Shown here: positions 43,623-52,066 of the stretch, piece after piece | How positions within the stretch are numbered: the first letter of the stretch is position 1 | How the letters are laid out: each line of letters starts with the position of its first letter | Origin: Acinetobacter portensis | GTDB taxonomy: Bacteria; Pseudomonadota; Gammaproteobacteria; Pseudomonadales; Moraxellaceae | Direction of reading: 5' to 3' | Assembly (NCBI RefSeq): GCF_009372215.1 | Contig: NZ_LWRV01000042.1 | Span: 1-52,109 of the forward strand | Length of the DNA stretch: 52,109 nucleotides | Notes under the pieces: model-generated | What the model saw: the letters and a program-made list of their open reading frames with translations, nothing else | What the model was told of the DNA's origin: nothing | The model's database searches: none | Program-made: the position numbers and the translations under genes

Positions 43623-44162
43623 TTAAAAACTGCTATTGGGTTGTGTTAAAAACTCAATTTCTTCTGCAGTAGATTCACGACCTAAAATGGCGTTGCGATG
43701 CGGATAACGTCTAAATTGATCGATAATCACTTTATGTTTAGTTTCAAAGTCTAAATTAATCGGATTTCCTAAATCTTGAAAGAGTTTTAATGCTTGTTCA
43801 TGTATGATTTTTGATTCGCTGTGCATGAATGGCATGTATAAAAATTTACGATAATCTTCAGGTAATTTTTGGTCTAAACCTAAATGAATTGCTTCTTGAG
43901 CCAATGCTAAGGCTAATGAATCTTGCGCAAAGGCTTGTGGTAAATCTCTAAATAAATTTCGTGAAAATTGGTCAAGTACAATAATTTCAGCTAAACGACC
44001 TTCTGCCGTTTCACGCCATTGCCATAATTCTGCTTGAGCCGCTTGTTGATGAATGCTTTTAAAGTTTTTGAGTATCAACTGATCAAATTCATCACTTTTT
44101 GCAAACCATAGCGGTTGTGTTTTTTCACTAAACCAAAAATTTAGAATCTCTTGATAATTCAT
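43623..44162 (-). CDS. DUF924 family protein
   Basis: A 179-residue helical protein beginning MNYQEILNFWFSEKTQPLWF, the hallmark of DUF924 (YwqN-unrelated, TPR-like fold). It also has RLAEIIVLDQFSRNLFRDLPQAFAQD and FLYMPFMHSESK, plus a C-terminal FRRYPHRNAILGRESTAEE. These four blocks are characteristic. No enzymatic function is established for this conserved family. It is the first gene of a three-gene run with a lipoprotein and a DUF445 protein; whether they cooperate is not known. Divergent from gshA, with a 210-base spacer. Confidence 0.9.
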   Translation of the reverse strand: MNYQEILNFWFSEKTQPLWFAKSDEFDQLILKNFKSIHQQAAQAELWQWRETAEGRLAEIIVLDQFSRNLFRDLPQAFAQDSLALALAQEAIHLGLDQKLPEDYRKFLYMPFMHSESKIIHEQALKLFQDLGNPINLDFETKHKVIIDQFRRYPHRNAILGRESTAEEIEFLTQPNSSF

Positions 44163-44372
44163 TACTTTTATATCTCTTTATCGTTTATTTGTTTATAGAA
44201 ACACAATTTTTCTATGTCTAAAAGGCTAAGTTTGTGATAAAAATTTGCCCAAAATATATAATCCGTTTCGAGTAAAAACTAGACAGCTTGTGTGGAGCAG
44301 TAACTCAAACCTAGTATATTGATATAAACTTATGATTTTATTTATGTAGTTTCTTCCAAAAGCGAGATAGAA

Positions 44373-45950
44373 ATGAGTCAACCTGAATCGACCTCTCAAG
44401 AACAATTACCGACTTGGGTGGATTCTTCGCTGTTCAAAGGAATGTTACGTGGCATAGAACGTGAAACTTTACGTATGCAAAGTAACGGATTCCTCTCCCA
44501 AGGATCACATCCTAAAGCGTTGGGTTCTGCATTGACGCATCCGCATATTACGACAGATTACTCTGAAGCTTTAATGGAGTTTATTACGCCTCCAAAAGAA
44601 AGCATTCAAGAAACATTAGATTATTTAAGAGATATTCACGCGGTTGCACATCGTCATTTAGAAAATGATGAAAAGCTTTGGCCACTTTCAATGCCATGTA
44701 TGTTAGATGATGCCGATGAAAACATTCGTTTGGCGCAATACGGAACATCAAATATTGGTTTGTTTAAAACCTTATATCGTCGTGGTTTAGGTGTACGTTA
44801 TGGTCGTCGTATGCAGACCATCTCGGGTGTTCACTATAATCTTTCATTTCCAGATCAGTTGTTTGAAGCACTGCAAAATCATGAAACAGATGAAAAACTA
44901 AAAGCATTAAGTGCGCAAGATTATCGTAGTCATCGTTATTTGGGTTTAATTCGTAATTTTATTCGTTTAACACCTTTAGTTATGTTCTTGGTTGGGGCGA
45001 GTCCATCGGTTTGTAAGTGTTTTATGACTGGGCGTGAACATCAATTGTTACCCTTATTGAAAGGTACGCTGTATTTGCCATTTGCAACTGCATTACGCAT
45101 GGGACGTTTTGGCTATCAAAATTCTGCGCAAAAACAGTTGGGTATTCACTACAACAATTTGCCAGATTATTTAAATGGTTTACAAAAAGCTGTGAAAACA
45201 TCATATGAACCATTTAGCCGTTTAGGTTTAAATGATGCCGATGGTGAACCGCTACAAATTAATGATCATGTGCTTCAAATTGAAAATGAATACTACAGTT
45301 TGGTTCGCCCTAAACAAGTTCCTAAAGATGGCGAAACACCATCTGAGGCATTGGCAAACCGTGGTATTGCTTATGTTGAATTGCGTGCAGTAGATGTGAA
45401 CCCATACAGTCCAATTGGTGTTGATGAAAACACAGCAGGTTTCTTAGAAGTATTGGCGTTGCATTGTTTGTTAACAGACAGCCCAGAATTACTTGAACAA
45501 GAACAAGATGTGATTGAAAAAAACCAAGCGGAAGTGGTGAATCGTGGTCGTGCACCAAATGCTACAATTTGGGAAAATGGACAGGCGTATTTCATTGAAG
45601 ATTGGAGCCGTAAATATTTAAACGGTATGCAACCTTTAGCTGAATTATTAGATGATAGTTATCAAACCGAAATCTATTCAGAAGCTTTAAATCTAATGAA
45701 AACTCGAATAGATGAAGTAGATGAAACATTATCTTCTAAAATGATTGCAGATACTGTAGCACAAGGTGGAACTTGGAGTTTTGGTAGCTACCTAGCATTA
45801 CAACATGCAGAAGCTTATGAAAAGCATCAGCTAAGTAAAGAAAGAACAGCTTATTTTGAAGACGTTGCAAAAGCATCTTTGGAAAAGCAAGAGCAACTTG
45901 AACAAGAGACTACGCAAACTTTTGCAGAATATCTTGCTCAATTCCGATAA
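44373..45950 (+). CDS. gshA: Glutamate-cysteine ligase
   Basis: GshA catalyses the first, rate-limiting step of glutathione synthesis. The 525-residue length and blocks match the gammaproteobacterial type 1 enzyme: KGMLRGIERETLRMQSNGFLS, DYSEALMEFITPP, the metal and ATP region ISGVHYNLSFPDQLF, ASPSVCKCFMTGR, and YVELRAVDVNPYSPIGVD. The ATG at 44373 follows GAGATAG. dsbB begins only 19 bases later, so they are very probably co-transcribed, a pairing of two thiol-redox genes. No anomaly. Confidence 0.96.
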   Translation: MSQPESTSQEQLPTWVDSSLFKGMLRGIERETLRMQSNGFLSQGSHPKALGSALTHPHITTDYSEALMEFITPPKESIQETLDYLRDIHAVAHRHLENDEKLWPLSMPCMLDDADENIRLAQYGTSNIGLFKTLYRRGLGVRYGRRMQTISGVHYNLSFPDQLFEALQNHETDEKLKALSAQDYRSHRYLGLIRNFIRLTPLVMFLVGASPSVCKCFMTGREHQLLPLLKGTLYLPFATALRMGRFGYQNSAQKQLGIHYNNLPDYLNGLQKAVKTSYEPFSRLGLNDADGEPLQINDHVLQIENEYYSLVRPKQVPKDGETPSEALANRGIAYVELRAVDVNPYSPIGVDENTAGFLEVLALHCLLTDSPELLEQEQDVIEKNQAEVVNRGRAPNATIWENGQAYFIEDWSRKYLNGMQPLAELLDDSYQTEIYSEALNLMKTRIDEVDETLSSKMIADTVAQGGTWSFGSYLALQHAEAYEKHQLSKERTAYFEDVAKASLEKQEQLEQETTQTFAEYLAQFR

Positions 45951-45969
45951 AAATTAAAGAGGGTTTACC

Positions 45970-46470
45970 ATGAATTGGAGTCGTTATCGCTTCGTGAGTG
46001 GTTTTTTATTTTTAGCAAGTGTCATTGGTATGGCATTCGCTTTGTATTTAGAACATGTGCAAGGGCTTGAACCTTGCCCATTATGCGTATTTCAGCGCGT
46101 AGGCTTAATAGCTTTAGGTTTGGTTTCACTTATTGCGTTTATTCATAATCCTGCTTCAAATATCATGAAGCGTGTTTATGCATTACTTGGAACGATTGGT
46201 ATTTTGTGGTCGGCAGGTGTTGCTACACGTCATGTGTGGCTACAAAATTTACCCCCCGATCAAGTACCAAGTTGCGGACCAGGTTTAGACTACCTAGTAG
46301 ATGTTTTGCCATTAAAATCTGTTTTAGAACAAGTTTTAAGTGGTTCTGGTGAGTGTGCAGCTATCGATTGGACATTATTAGGGCAGTCTTTACCTGTATG
46401 GTCGCTGACTTTCTTTGCTGTTTTAGCGCTAATTAGTTTGTGGCAGTTATTTAGAAAATATCCTGCGTAA
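45970..46470 (+). CDS. dsbB: Disulfide bond formation protein B
   Basis: DsbB reoxidises DsbA in the periplasm and passes electrons to quinone. The 166-residue protein has four membrane helices and both essential Cys pairs: C36-P-L-C39 in PCPLCVFQR, and a second pair in VPSCGPGLD and GSGECAAID (about residues 100-130) in the large periplasmic loop. GAGGG upstream gives a strong ribosome binding site. It follows gshA by 19 bases, giving a thiol-redox operon, and ends before a bidirectional terminator. Full length. Confidence 0.96.
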   Translation: MNWSRYRFVSGFLFLASVIGMAFALYLEHVQGLEPCPLCVFQRVGLIALGLVSLIAFIHNPASNIMKRVYALLGTIGILWSAGVATRHVWLQNLPPDQVPSCGPGLDYLVDVLPLKSVLEQVLSGSGECAAIDWTLLGQSLPVWSLTFFAVLALISLWQLFRKYPA

Positions 46471-46497
46471 ACTTAAAATTTAAGATGCTCATTTAAA

Positions 46498-46530
46498 ATA
46501 AAAAAAGCCAGTTTGAACTGGCTTTTTTTT
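46498..46530. terminator. Bidirectional terminator between dsbB and hydrolase gene
   Basis: Arms AAAAAAGCCAGTT and AACTGGCTTTTTT around TG give T runs on both strands. Confidence 0.9.
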
Positions 46531-46555
46531 GTTTCGTTATTTTAGATAAGCAAAT

Positions 46556-47887
46556 TTAAGTAAGTGCAATGCCATCATAATGATCTAGATGAATAAAATA
46601 TTCATGTACCTGTTCATCTGAAACATCTTGGTTAAATGGATAAAACCAAAGCGCAATTTGTTCAGCAACACTCGAATTATGATGAATTCTAAAATGGCTT
46701 AAACCATAGAAAATGGCTTTATGAGAATCTGGCACATTCAATTGTGAACGAGAGTTAGGATGCTCACCTAAAGCACTTTGTATACTCACCAAATAATCAC
46801 CAAAAAGATGACGCGAGTTTTTGTTTTTTTTCTCACGTTCAATTGAACCTGCAATTAAATAGGCGTGAATATGAGAAGGTAGTGGTGCAGGTTTTCGATG
46901 ATCATCTACAAAGCCAACTCGAGCATCGTTATATTCCCAGTCATCATCTCGAATGCTGCCATGACGCAAATCTAAAATGCCATTGCTACGAATATTAAAT
47001 AAATGACCGAAAAGCTTTGCGACAGGAAATCTGCCGAGTTTATTTTGTATGTTAAAGCTAAAACGCTCCAATGCAGCGCCGTGGTGCGGTGAAGCAATAC
47101 ACACTAAATTTTCAGTCAAATGTAACCATTGATATAAATTTTGCTTTGCGTAAAAAAGAGCGCTACGTGCGACTAATCCACCCATACTATGTCCAATTAA
47201 ACTTAGGCTGGTAATTTTAGGGTTGCGCTTAATTAAGTCCTCAAGGGTATTTGCTAAGCTACGTCCGTTCGATGAAATACGACGACCTGTGTTGTAATTT
47301 AAATACAACATGGTGTTGTGATCACGTTGGGCTAGAAGCTTTTCACCAATTCCACCAAATTGATGATTCGACCAATCTAAATGGTTCATGCATAAGCCAT
47401 GAATAAACAAAACGACATGTCCATTCAATTCACCTTTTTGCACGCTTCCATAATGATCATAAATGACCATGGGCAAGCCAATTGGGTTGTGTTGCTTTAA
47501 CAAATAATCTCCACACACGCCATTTAAAGCACCCACAAAATAATGTTGTTTAGGTGTGAGAGGAGATGCATGCAAATTTGGAAATTTGGTAATAATTTGA
47601 CGTAAACCAGGCGCAACAAATTGACTGCCGTAATTTTGAATAGTGTCGAAAGAATATTGATAAAATTTTTGAATATTTGAATTGTTTTTCAGTTTTGTCG
47701 ATTTTTTACGACTTATTCCAAAAACACTGGAAATAACTTCGTGTTGAATAGTTTGAATCAGTTCACGAGCAACATTGTTAAAGGGCGTACTTACTACTTG
47801 AGCAAGACCTTCTAGTACATCTGCTTGACTTGGAGGCGTACGATCCCATTTACAATATGTTTCATGTAGCGGTGTTAAACTTGTCAT
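46556..47887 (-). CDS. Alpha/beta hydrolase, lipase-like
   Basis: A 443-residue alpha/beta hydrolase. The nucleophile elbow is GHSMGGLVARSAL near residue 233, preceded by the oxyanion region VVLFIHGLCMNHLDWSNHQFGG and LYLNYNTGRRISSNGRSLANTL. A late His (FYGLSHFRIHHNS) is the likely triad His. The N-terminal ~130 residues are a helical extension with no recognised domain and no signal peptide. It is probably a lipase or esterase; the substrate is unknown. The start follows an AGAGGT that lies within a 14-base palindrome (47895-47908). Confidence 0.85.
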   Translation of the reverse strand: MTSLTPLHETYCKWDRTPPSQADVLEGLAQVVSTPFNNVARELIQTIQHEVISSVFGISRKKSTKLKNNSNIQKFYQYSFDTIQNYGSQFVAPGLRQIITKFPNLHASPLTPKQHYFVGALNGVCGDYLLKQHNPIGLPMVIYDHYGSVQKGELNGHVVLFIHGLCMNHLDWSNHQFGGIGEKLLAQRDHNTMLYLNYNTGRRISSNGRSLANTLEDLIKRNPKITSLSLIGHSMGGLVARSALFYAKQNLYQWLHLTENLVCIASPHHGAALERFSFNIQNKLGRFPVAKLFGHLFNIRSNGILDLRHGSIRDDDWEYNDARVGFVDDHRKPAPLPSHIHAYLIAGSIEREKKNKNSRHLFGDYLVSIQSALGEHPNSRSQLNVPDSHKAIFYGLSHFRIHHNSSVAEQIALWFYPFNQDVSDEQVHEYFIHLDHYDGIALT

Positions 47888-47894
47888 ACTTTTG

Positions 47895-47908
47895 CACCTC
47901 TTGAGGTG
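47895..47908. promoter_or_regulatory. Palindrome over the hydrolase ribosome binding site
   Basis: CACCTCTTGAGGTG is a 14-base palindrome that contains the AGAGGT ribosome binding site of the hydrolase on the minus strand. It may be an operator or an RNA hairpin that hides the site; the 2-base loop must open to about 4 bases. Confidence 0.3.
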
Positions 47909-48067
47909 ATCATTTTATTAACTCTTTATTTTTAATCGTGATCGCGGTATAAATTTGTACAATTCGTGAAGTTGCTGATGAAGAACAACTTTAAAAATAC
48001 AGGGCGAGATCGCTATTTTTTAGCTATTTTGTCTGACAATTATATTTAAAATACAAATTTAAACATT

Positions 48068-48083
48068 GGTGATCAATATCACC
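48068..48083. promoter_or_regulatory. CRP/Vfr-like palindrome upstream of yqiA
   Basis: GGTGATCAATATCACC is a palindrome with GTGA-N6-TCAC, the core of CRP-family sites. It ends 42 bases before the yqiA ATG and lies between divergent genes, so it could act on either one. Confidence 0.4.
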
Positions 48084-48125
48084 TAAAATAGTTTAAATTG
48101 ATTTTATGAAACAAGCAAAAAATTG

Positions 48126-48698
48126 ATGAATCTTATTTACTTACATGGTTTTCAAAGTGCGCCAATGTCAATGAAAGGACAGTGGTTAAAAGATTATGTA
48201 GAACAACAACAGAATATTAAGATGCATCTTCCAGATTTAAACATGCCACCGTTGGATGTCATGAGAGATATGGAAAATTTAATCAAAAAATTAGATCATG
48301 TTGCATTGGTTGGAAGTAGCTTAGGTGGATTCTACGCGACGCAGTTGGTCGCAAAGTTTGCAGTGCCTGCTGTTTTGATTAACCCAGCTATGCGACCATG
48401 GCAATTGTTTAAAGACTTATTTGGGGATGAGCAGATTCCGTACAAAGTTTGTGATACATGGACTTTAGATCATGCTCAATTGAACGATTTAGAACAACTT
48501 GCTGTACCGTTTGTGCAAGATGCAGACAAAATAATGGTGTTATTACAACAAGGCGATGAAGTTTTGGATTATCGTGAAGCAGAACGCTATTATAAGCGGT
48601 CTTTGCTCATTAGCGAATCCAATGGAAATCATGCAATGGATGATTTTAAAACTAAAATCCCAATGGCACTGCGGTTTTTATCGGACAGCATAAAATAA
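48126..48698 (+). CDS. yqiA: YqiA-like esterase
   Basis: An esterase of 190 residues (UPF0227) with the alpha/beta fold. It starts MNLIYLHGFQSAP (the first His-Gly of the oxyanion loop), with the nucleophile elbow GSSLGGFYATQLV, LINPAMRPWQLF, an Asp region QQGDEVLDY and the C-terminal His in SNGNHAMDDF. E. coli yqiA is also just upstream of parE, and here parE starts 15 bases later. YqiA hydrolyses short acyl esters; the natural substrate is unknown. Start could be ATG 48126 or TTG 48123; no clear ribosome binding site is visible. Confidence 0.93.
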   Translation: MNLIYLHGFQSAPMSMKGQWLKDYVEQQQNIKMHLPDLNMPPLDVMRDMENLIKKLDHVALVGSSLGGFYATQLVAKFAVPAVLINPAMRPWQLFKDLFGDEQIPYKVCDTWTLDHAQLNDLEQLAVPFVQDADKIMVLLQQGDEVLDYREAERYYKRSLLISESNGNHAMDDFKTKIPMALRFLSDSIK

Positions 48699-48713
48699 AG
48701 GAAATAGTACAAC

Positions 48714-50594
48714 GTGTCTCAATATACGGCTCAATCACTTGAAGTTCTATCTGGTTTAGATCCAGTACGCCGTCGTCCCGGCATGTATACAGATACCACT
48801 CGTCCAAACCATTTGGCGCAAGAGGTTATTGATAATGCTGTCGATGAGGCACTTGCAGGTCATGCCAATCAAATTACGGTAACTGTCTATAAAGATGGTT
48901 CATTGTCTGTAGATGATAATGGTCGTGGTATGCCTGTCGATATTCATCCTGAATATGGACAAAGCGGTATTGAAATTATTCTGACTAAGCTTCATGCAGG
49001 CGGTAAATTCAGTACAGATAACTACCAATTTTCAGGTGGTTTACATGGTGTCGGTATTTCGGTGGTAAACGCCTTATCTACACGTGTAGAAGTTGAAGTA
49101 AAACGCCAAGGTAACCTTTATAAAATGGCGTTTGAACAGGGTGAACCTGTTGCGCCACTTGAAGTTTTAGAAGGCAAAGCACCAAAACGTGCAAGCGGAA
49201 CAACCGTTCATTTTTGGCCTGAAGTTAAATATTTCGATTCACCAAAATTTGCATTAAAAGCGCTTAAACATAATTTAAAAGCAAAAGCGGTATTGGCTGC
49301 AGGTTTGCAAATTACCTATGTAGACCAAATTAACGATGAAAAAATTGTTTGGCAGTTTGAAAATGGTTTAGTCGATTATTTGATGGATGAATTGGAAGAT
49401 CGTGAGATTGTTCCACATCCTGCATTTGTGACTATGGGCGAAGCAGATCGTGCAAGTGCTGAATTTGCTATTTGTTGGAATGTTGAAGGTGGAGAAAGCA
49501 TTCAAGAAAGTTATGTGAACTTAATTCCAACAGCGCAAGGCGGTACACACGTGAACGGACTTCGTTCAGGTGTAACCGATGCAATGCGTGAATTTTGTGA
49601 GTTACGTAATTTATTGCCACGAAACCTCAAACTCTCTGCAGAAGATGTTTGGGACAGTGTGAACTACATTTTGTCGTTAAAATTTCAAGAACCACAATTT
49701 TCAGGGCAAACCAAAGAACGTCTTTCAAGTCGTGAAGCTTCAGGCATTGTTCAAAATATTGCGAAAGATGCTTTTGCATTGTGGCTTAATCAAAATTCAG
49801 ACGTTGCGATGCAATTGGCTGAAATGATGATTAGCAAAGCAGGTCGTCGTTTAAAAGCAGCGAAAAAAGTAGAACGTAAGAAGATTGTTTCTGGTCCAAC
49901 ACTTCCGGGTAAATTGTCAGATTGTGTGGGACATACTTTGGAAGAATCTGAACTTTTTATTGTGGAAGGTGATTCTGCGGGTGGTTCGGCTAAACAAGCA
50001 CGTGATAAAAACTTCCAAGCAATTATGCCAATTCGAGGCAAAATTCTAAATACTTGGGAAGTTTCATCAGATGAAGTTTTGGCATCTCAAGAGGTTCATA
50101 ATATTGCGATTGCCATTGGTGTAGACCCAGGCAGTGATGATCTTTCAGAACTTCGTTACGGTAAAATTTGTATTCTTGCCGATGCCGATTCGGATGGTCT
50201 ACACATTGCGACATTGTTATGTGCTTTGTTTGTGAAGCATTTTACAACGTTGGTGGAAGAAGGGCATTTATTTGTTGCAATGCCACCGTTATACCGAATT
50301 GATGATGCAAAAGAAGTTCATTACGCTTTAGATGATGCTGAACTTGAAGGTATTTTGAAGAAGTGTAAAACCAAGAATCCTCAAATCACTCGATTTAAAG
50401 GTTTGGGTGAGATGAACGCAAGTCAGCTTCGTGAAACAACTTTAGATCCAGATACACGTCGTTTAGTTCAGCTTGATTTAGACGATATGCAATTTACAGC
50501 AGGGTTGTTGGATAAATTACTTGCGAAAAAACGTTCAGGTGACCGTAAAGATTGGCTTGAGCAAAAAGGTAATTTAGCCGATTTGGTTGTATAA
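48714..50594 (+). CDS. parE: DNA topoisomerase IV subunit B
   Basis: ParE is the ATPase subunit of topoisomerase IV, which unlinks daughter chromosomes. The GTG start follows AAGGAAA. The 626-residue protein has the GHKL domain with EVIDNAVDEALAGHA, DDNGRGMPVDIH and the glycine loop GGLHGVGISVVNALS, then the transducer domain. The TOPRIM domain has VEGDSAGGSAKQARDKNFQ, ILADADSDGLHI and the RFKGLGEMNASQL tail. Length and order match ParE rather than GyrB, which has a longer insert. It follows yqiA and is followed by a strong terminator. Confidence 0.97.
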   Translation: MSQYTAQSLEVLSGLDPVRRRPGMYTDTTRPNHLAQEVIDNAVDEALAGHANQITVTVYKDGSLSVDDNGRGMPVDIHPEYGQSGIEIILTKLHAGGKFSTDNYQFSGGLHGVGISVVNALSTRVEVEVKRQGNLYKMAFEQGEPVAPLEVLEGKAPKRASGTTVHFWPEVKYFDSPKFALKALKHNLKAKAVLAAGLQITYVDQINDEKIVWQFENGLVDYLMDELEDREIVPHPAFVTMGEADRASAEFAICWNVEGGESIQESYVNLIPTAQGGTHVNGLRSGVTDAMREFCELRNLLPRNLKLSAEDVWDSVNYILSLKFQEPQFSGQTKERLSSREASGIVQNIAKDAFALWLNQNSDVAMQLAEMMISKAGRRLKAAKKVERKKIVSGPTLPGKLSDCVGHTLEESELFIVEGDSAGGSAKQARDKNFQAIMPIRGKILNTWEVSSDEVLASQEVHNIAIAIGVDPGSDDLSELRYGKICILADADSDGLHIATLLCALFVKHFTTLVEEGHLFVAMPPLYRIDDAKEVHYALDDAELEGILKKCKTKNPQITRFKGLGEMNASQLRETTLDPDTRRLVQLDLDDMQFTAGLLDKLLAKKRSGDRKDWLEQKGNLADLVV

Positions 50595-50606
50595 AATCGA
50601 TGAAAG

Positions 50607-50635
50607 AAAAGCCCATGTAAATCATGGGCTTTTTT
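50607..50635 (+). terminator. Terminator of parE
   Basis: Arms AAAAGCCCATG and CATGGGCTTTTTT around TAAAT, 13 bases past the stop codon. Confidence 0.9.
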
Positions 50636-50698
50636 ATTTTGTGGTTTTCACTCATAGTCATTTTTCAATATTTGTTCTTTGATTAAGGGCTATTTTTT

Positions 50699-50787
50699 CA
50701 TCCCTTTGGATGAGGAATATATTCCGTAAGAGGATGAGGGCTTTTGTTATAAAAACCTCTCCCTAGCCCTCTCCTATAAGGAGAGGG
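50699..50787. repeat. REP-like palindrome cluster
   Basis: This stretch holds CATCC-4-GGATG (50699-50712), the palindrome GGAATATATTCC (50714-50725), a second GGATGAGG at 50732, and a strong hairpin CCCTCTCCT-ATA-AGGAGAGGG (50767-50787) preceded by CTCTCCCTAG. The last part resembles repeated palindromes scattered through many gammaproteobacterial genomes. Family naming would need a genome search. Confidence 0.5.
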
Positions 50788-50879
50788 AACTTCTATTATG
50801 ACTTTGATAGAACTAAAAAATAATTTATGAAAGAGTTTATTATTTAAGTATCGATAGCGGGAAAGTAGTTTTATAAAGT

Positions 50880-51617
50880 CTATTTGAGTGTTTCAACTTT
50901 TATATACGTTCCACCTGCAGAAACATTGCGTCCAAAACCACAGCCACCTTCACCAGTGTTTTCAGAAACTTGAATGTGTTGTCCAAGCTTCGTATTAAAT
51001 GCAAAATTTAGGTTAATTTTACAATCCTCATAAACATAAGTTGCTTTTTTAGCAGATGAAGACATTGAAGTTCCAAACTCACCCATATTAGGGCCATAAA
51101 TTAAGCCATAAACACCAAAATAATAGCCTTCATAATCAATTTCATATTTGTTTTTATTTTTCTTAACGTGAATCGTATCCCATTGACCAAAACCACTTCG
51201 GCTTACATAAGTACCAGATAAATCATTCGATGCTTTAGGTACGGGTAACTTACTTAAATTAAATTGGCTCGATTTAGTATCTTCATCACGTAAAAACCAT
51301 GCCTTTGCCCATTGTGGTTTATTTAATTTTGCATAGCTTAAACCCACATTATTATTTGCAATTTCAATATCTCGTTCAGAAAGCTTAATTCCACTCACTT
51401 CATCATTCAATAAACAAAATGAAGTCCATGCAGCTTGGTCTTTAAACTGATTTAAGGCTTTTGAATATTGTTTTTGATCGTAATGTTTTTTACCTAATTG
51501 TGCATATTGCTTCACCTTAGAACAACCATCCTGAATTTCTTCATTAGTCGTTAGATCTGCATAAGCATAAGAATTTAAGCCAAGTAAAACAGCAGCACAA
51601 ATCATTTTATTATTCAT
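50880..51617 (-). CDS. Exported orphan protein, TPR-like N-terminal part
   Basis: A 245-residue protein that I do not recognise. Residues 1-20 are a signal peptide (LGLNSYAYA, with a plausible cleavage after AYA). The first half (about 30-130) is helical with a TPR-like QKQYSKALNQF pattern (single repeat), and the second half is beta-rich: FGQWDTIHVKKNKNKYEIDYEGYYFG, then GECGFG... style Gly-rich end GEGGCGFGRNV. Three or four Cys residues could form disulfides in the periplasm. It lies alone between a REP-like cluster and the NTF2-like gene, which is divergent. Confidence 0.75.
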   Translation of the reverse strand: MNNKMICAAVLLGLNSYAYADLTTNEEIQDGCSKVKQYAQLGKKHYDQKQYSKALNQFKDQAAWTSFCLLNDEVSGIKLSERDIEIANNNVGLSYAKLNKPQWAKAWFLRDEDTKSSQFNLSKLPVPKASNDLSGTYVSRSGFGQWDTIHVKKNKNKYEIDYEGYYFGVYGLIYGPNMGEFGTSMSSSAKKATYVYEDCKINLNFAFNTKLGQHIQVSENTGEGGCGFGRNVSAGGTYIKVETLK

Positions 51618-51683
51618 TTAGGCATCCAATTTTTAGAAAAAATAATGGTGAAAATACAAAGTTAAATATCATCAAAAATTAAA

Positions 51684-51701
51684 ACTATCACACATGATAG
51701 T
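51684..51701. promoter_or_regulatory. Operator-like palindrome upstream of the NTF2-like gene
   Basis: Perfect arms ACTATCA and TGATAGT around CACA lie between the divergent genes, 66 bases before the NTF2-like ATG. The shape fits a dimeric repressor site; the regulator is not in the window. Confidence 0.4.
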
Positions 51702-51766
51702 GATTGTTAATGTGGAAAAGGTCTATGCTCATTTCAACATCAAAAAACAAAATTTAGGTAAATAAA

Positions 51767-52066
51767 ATGACTAAAACAGCAGAACAAGTAACACTCGATA
51801 AAATGTATGCAGCATTTGGTTCACAAAATGTAGAAGAAGCGGTAGCAACCGTATCCGATGATTCGGTTTGGATTCATCATGGAACGCAAAAATTACCTTC
51901 ATTACGCTTTGAAGAAAAAGAAGGTGTAAAACAGTTTTTCCAAGCAAACTTTACCACTTTAAAAGTTGAATATTTTGATATTTTAAGTACCTTTCAACAG
52001 GGAAATACCATTATTGTGACGGGTAAAGAAAAATTTATTAAGGTAGAAGATAATAGGGTCTGTTGA
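51767..52066 (+). pseudogene. NTF2-like (SnoaL-type) protein, truncated at a putative IS junction
   Basis: The frame begins ATG at 51767 after AGG and reads MTKTAEQVTLDKMYAAFGSQ, then VATVSDDSVWIHHGTQ and the strand VEYFDILSTFQQGNTIIVTG, the pattern of the SnoaL/NTF2 fold. It stops after only 99 codons, and the last few (RVC then stop) come from the putative IS end at 52056. Intact family members are usually about 110-140 residues, so the C-terminal strands are missing. The function of the intact gene is unknown; small NTF2-like proteins are often enzymes or ligand binders. The window end prevents seeing the other side. Confidence 0.7.
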
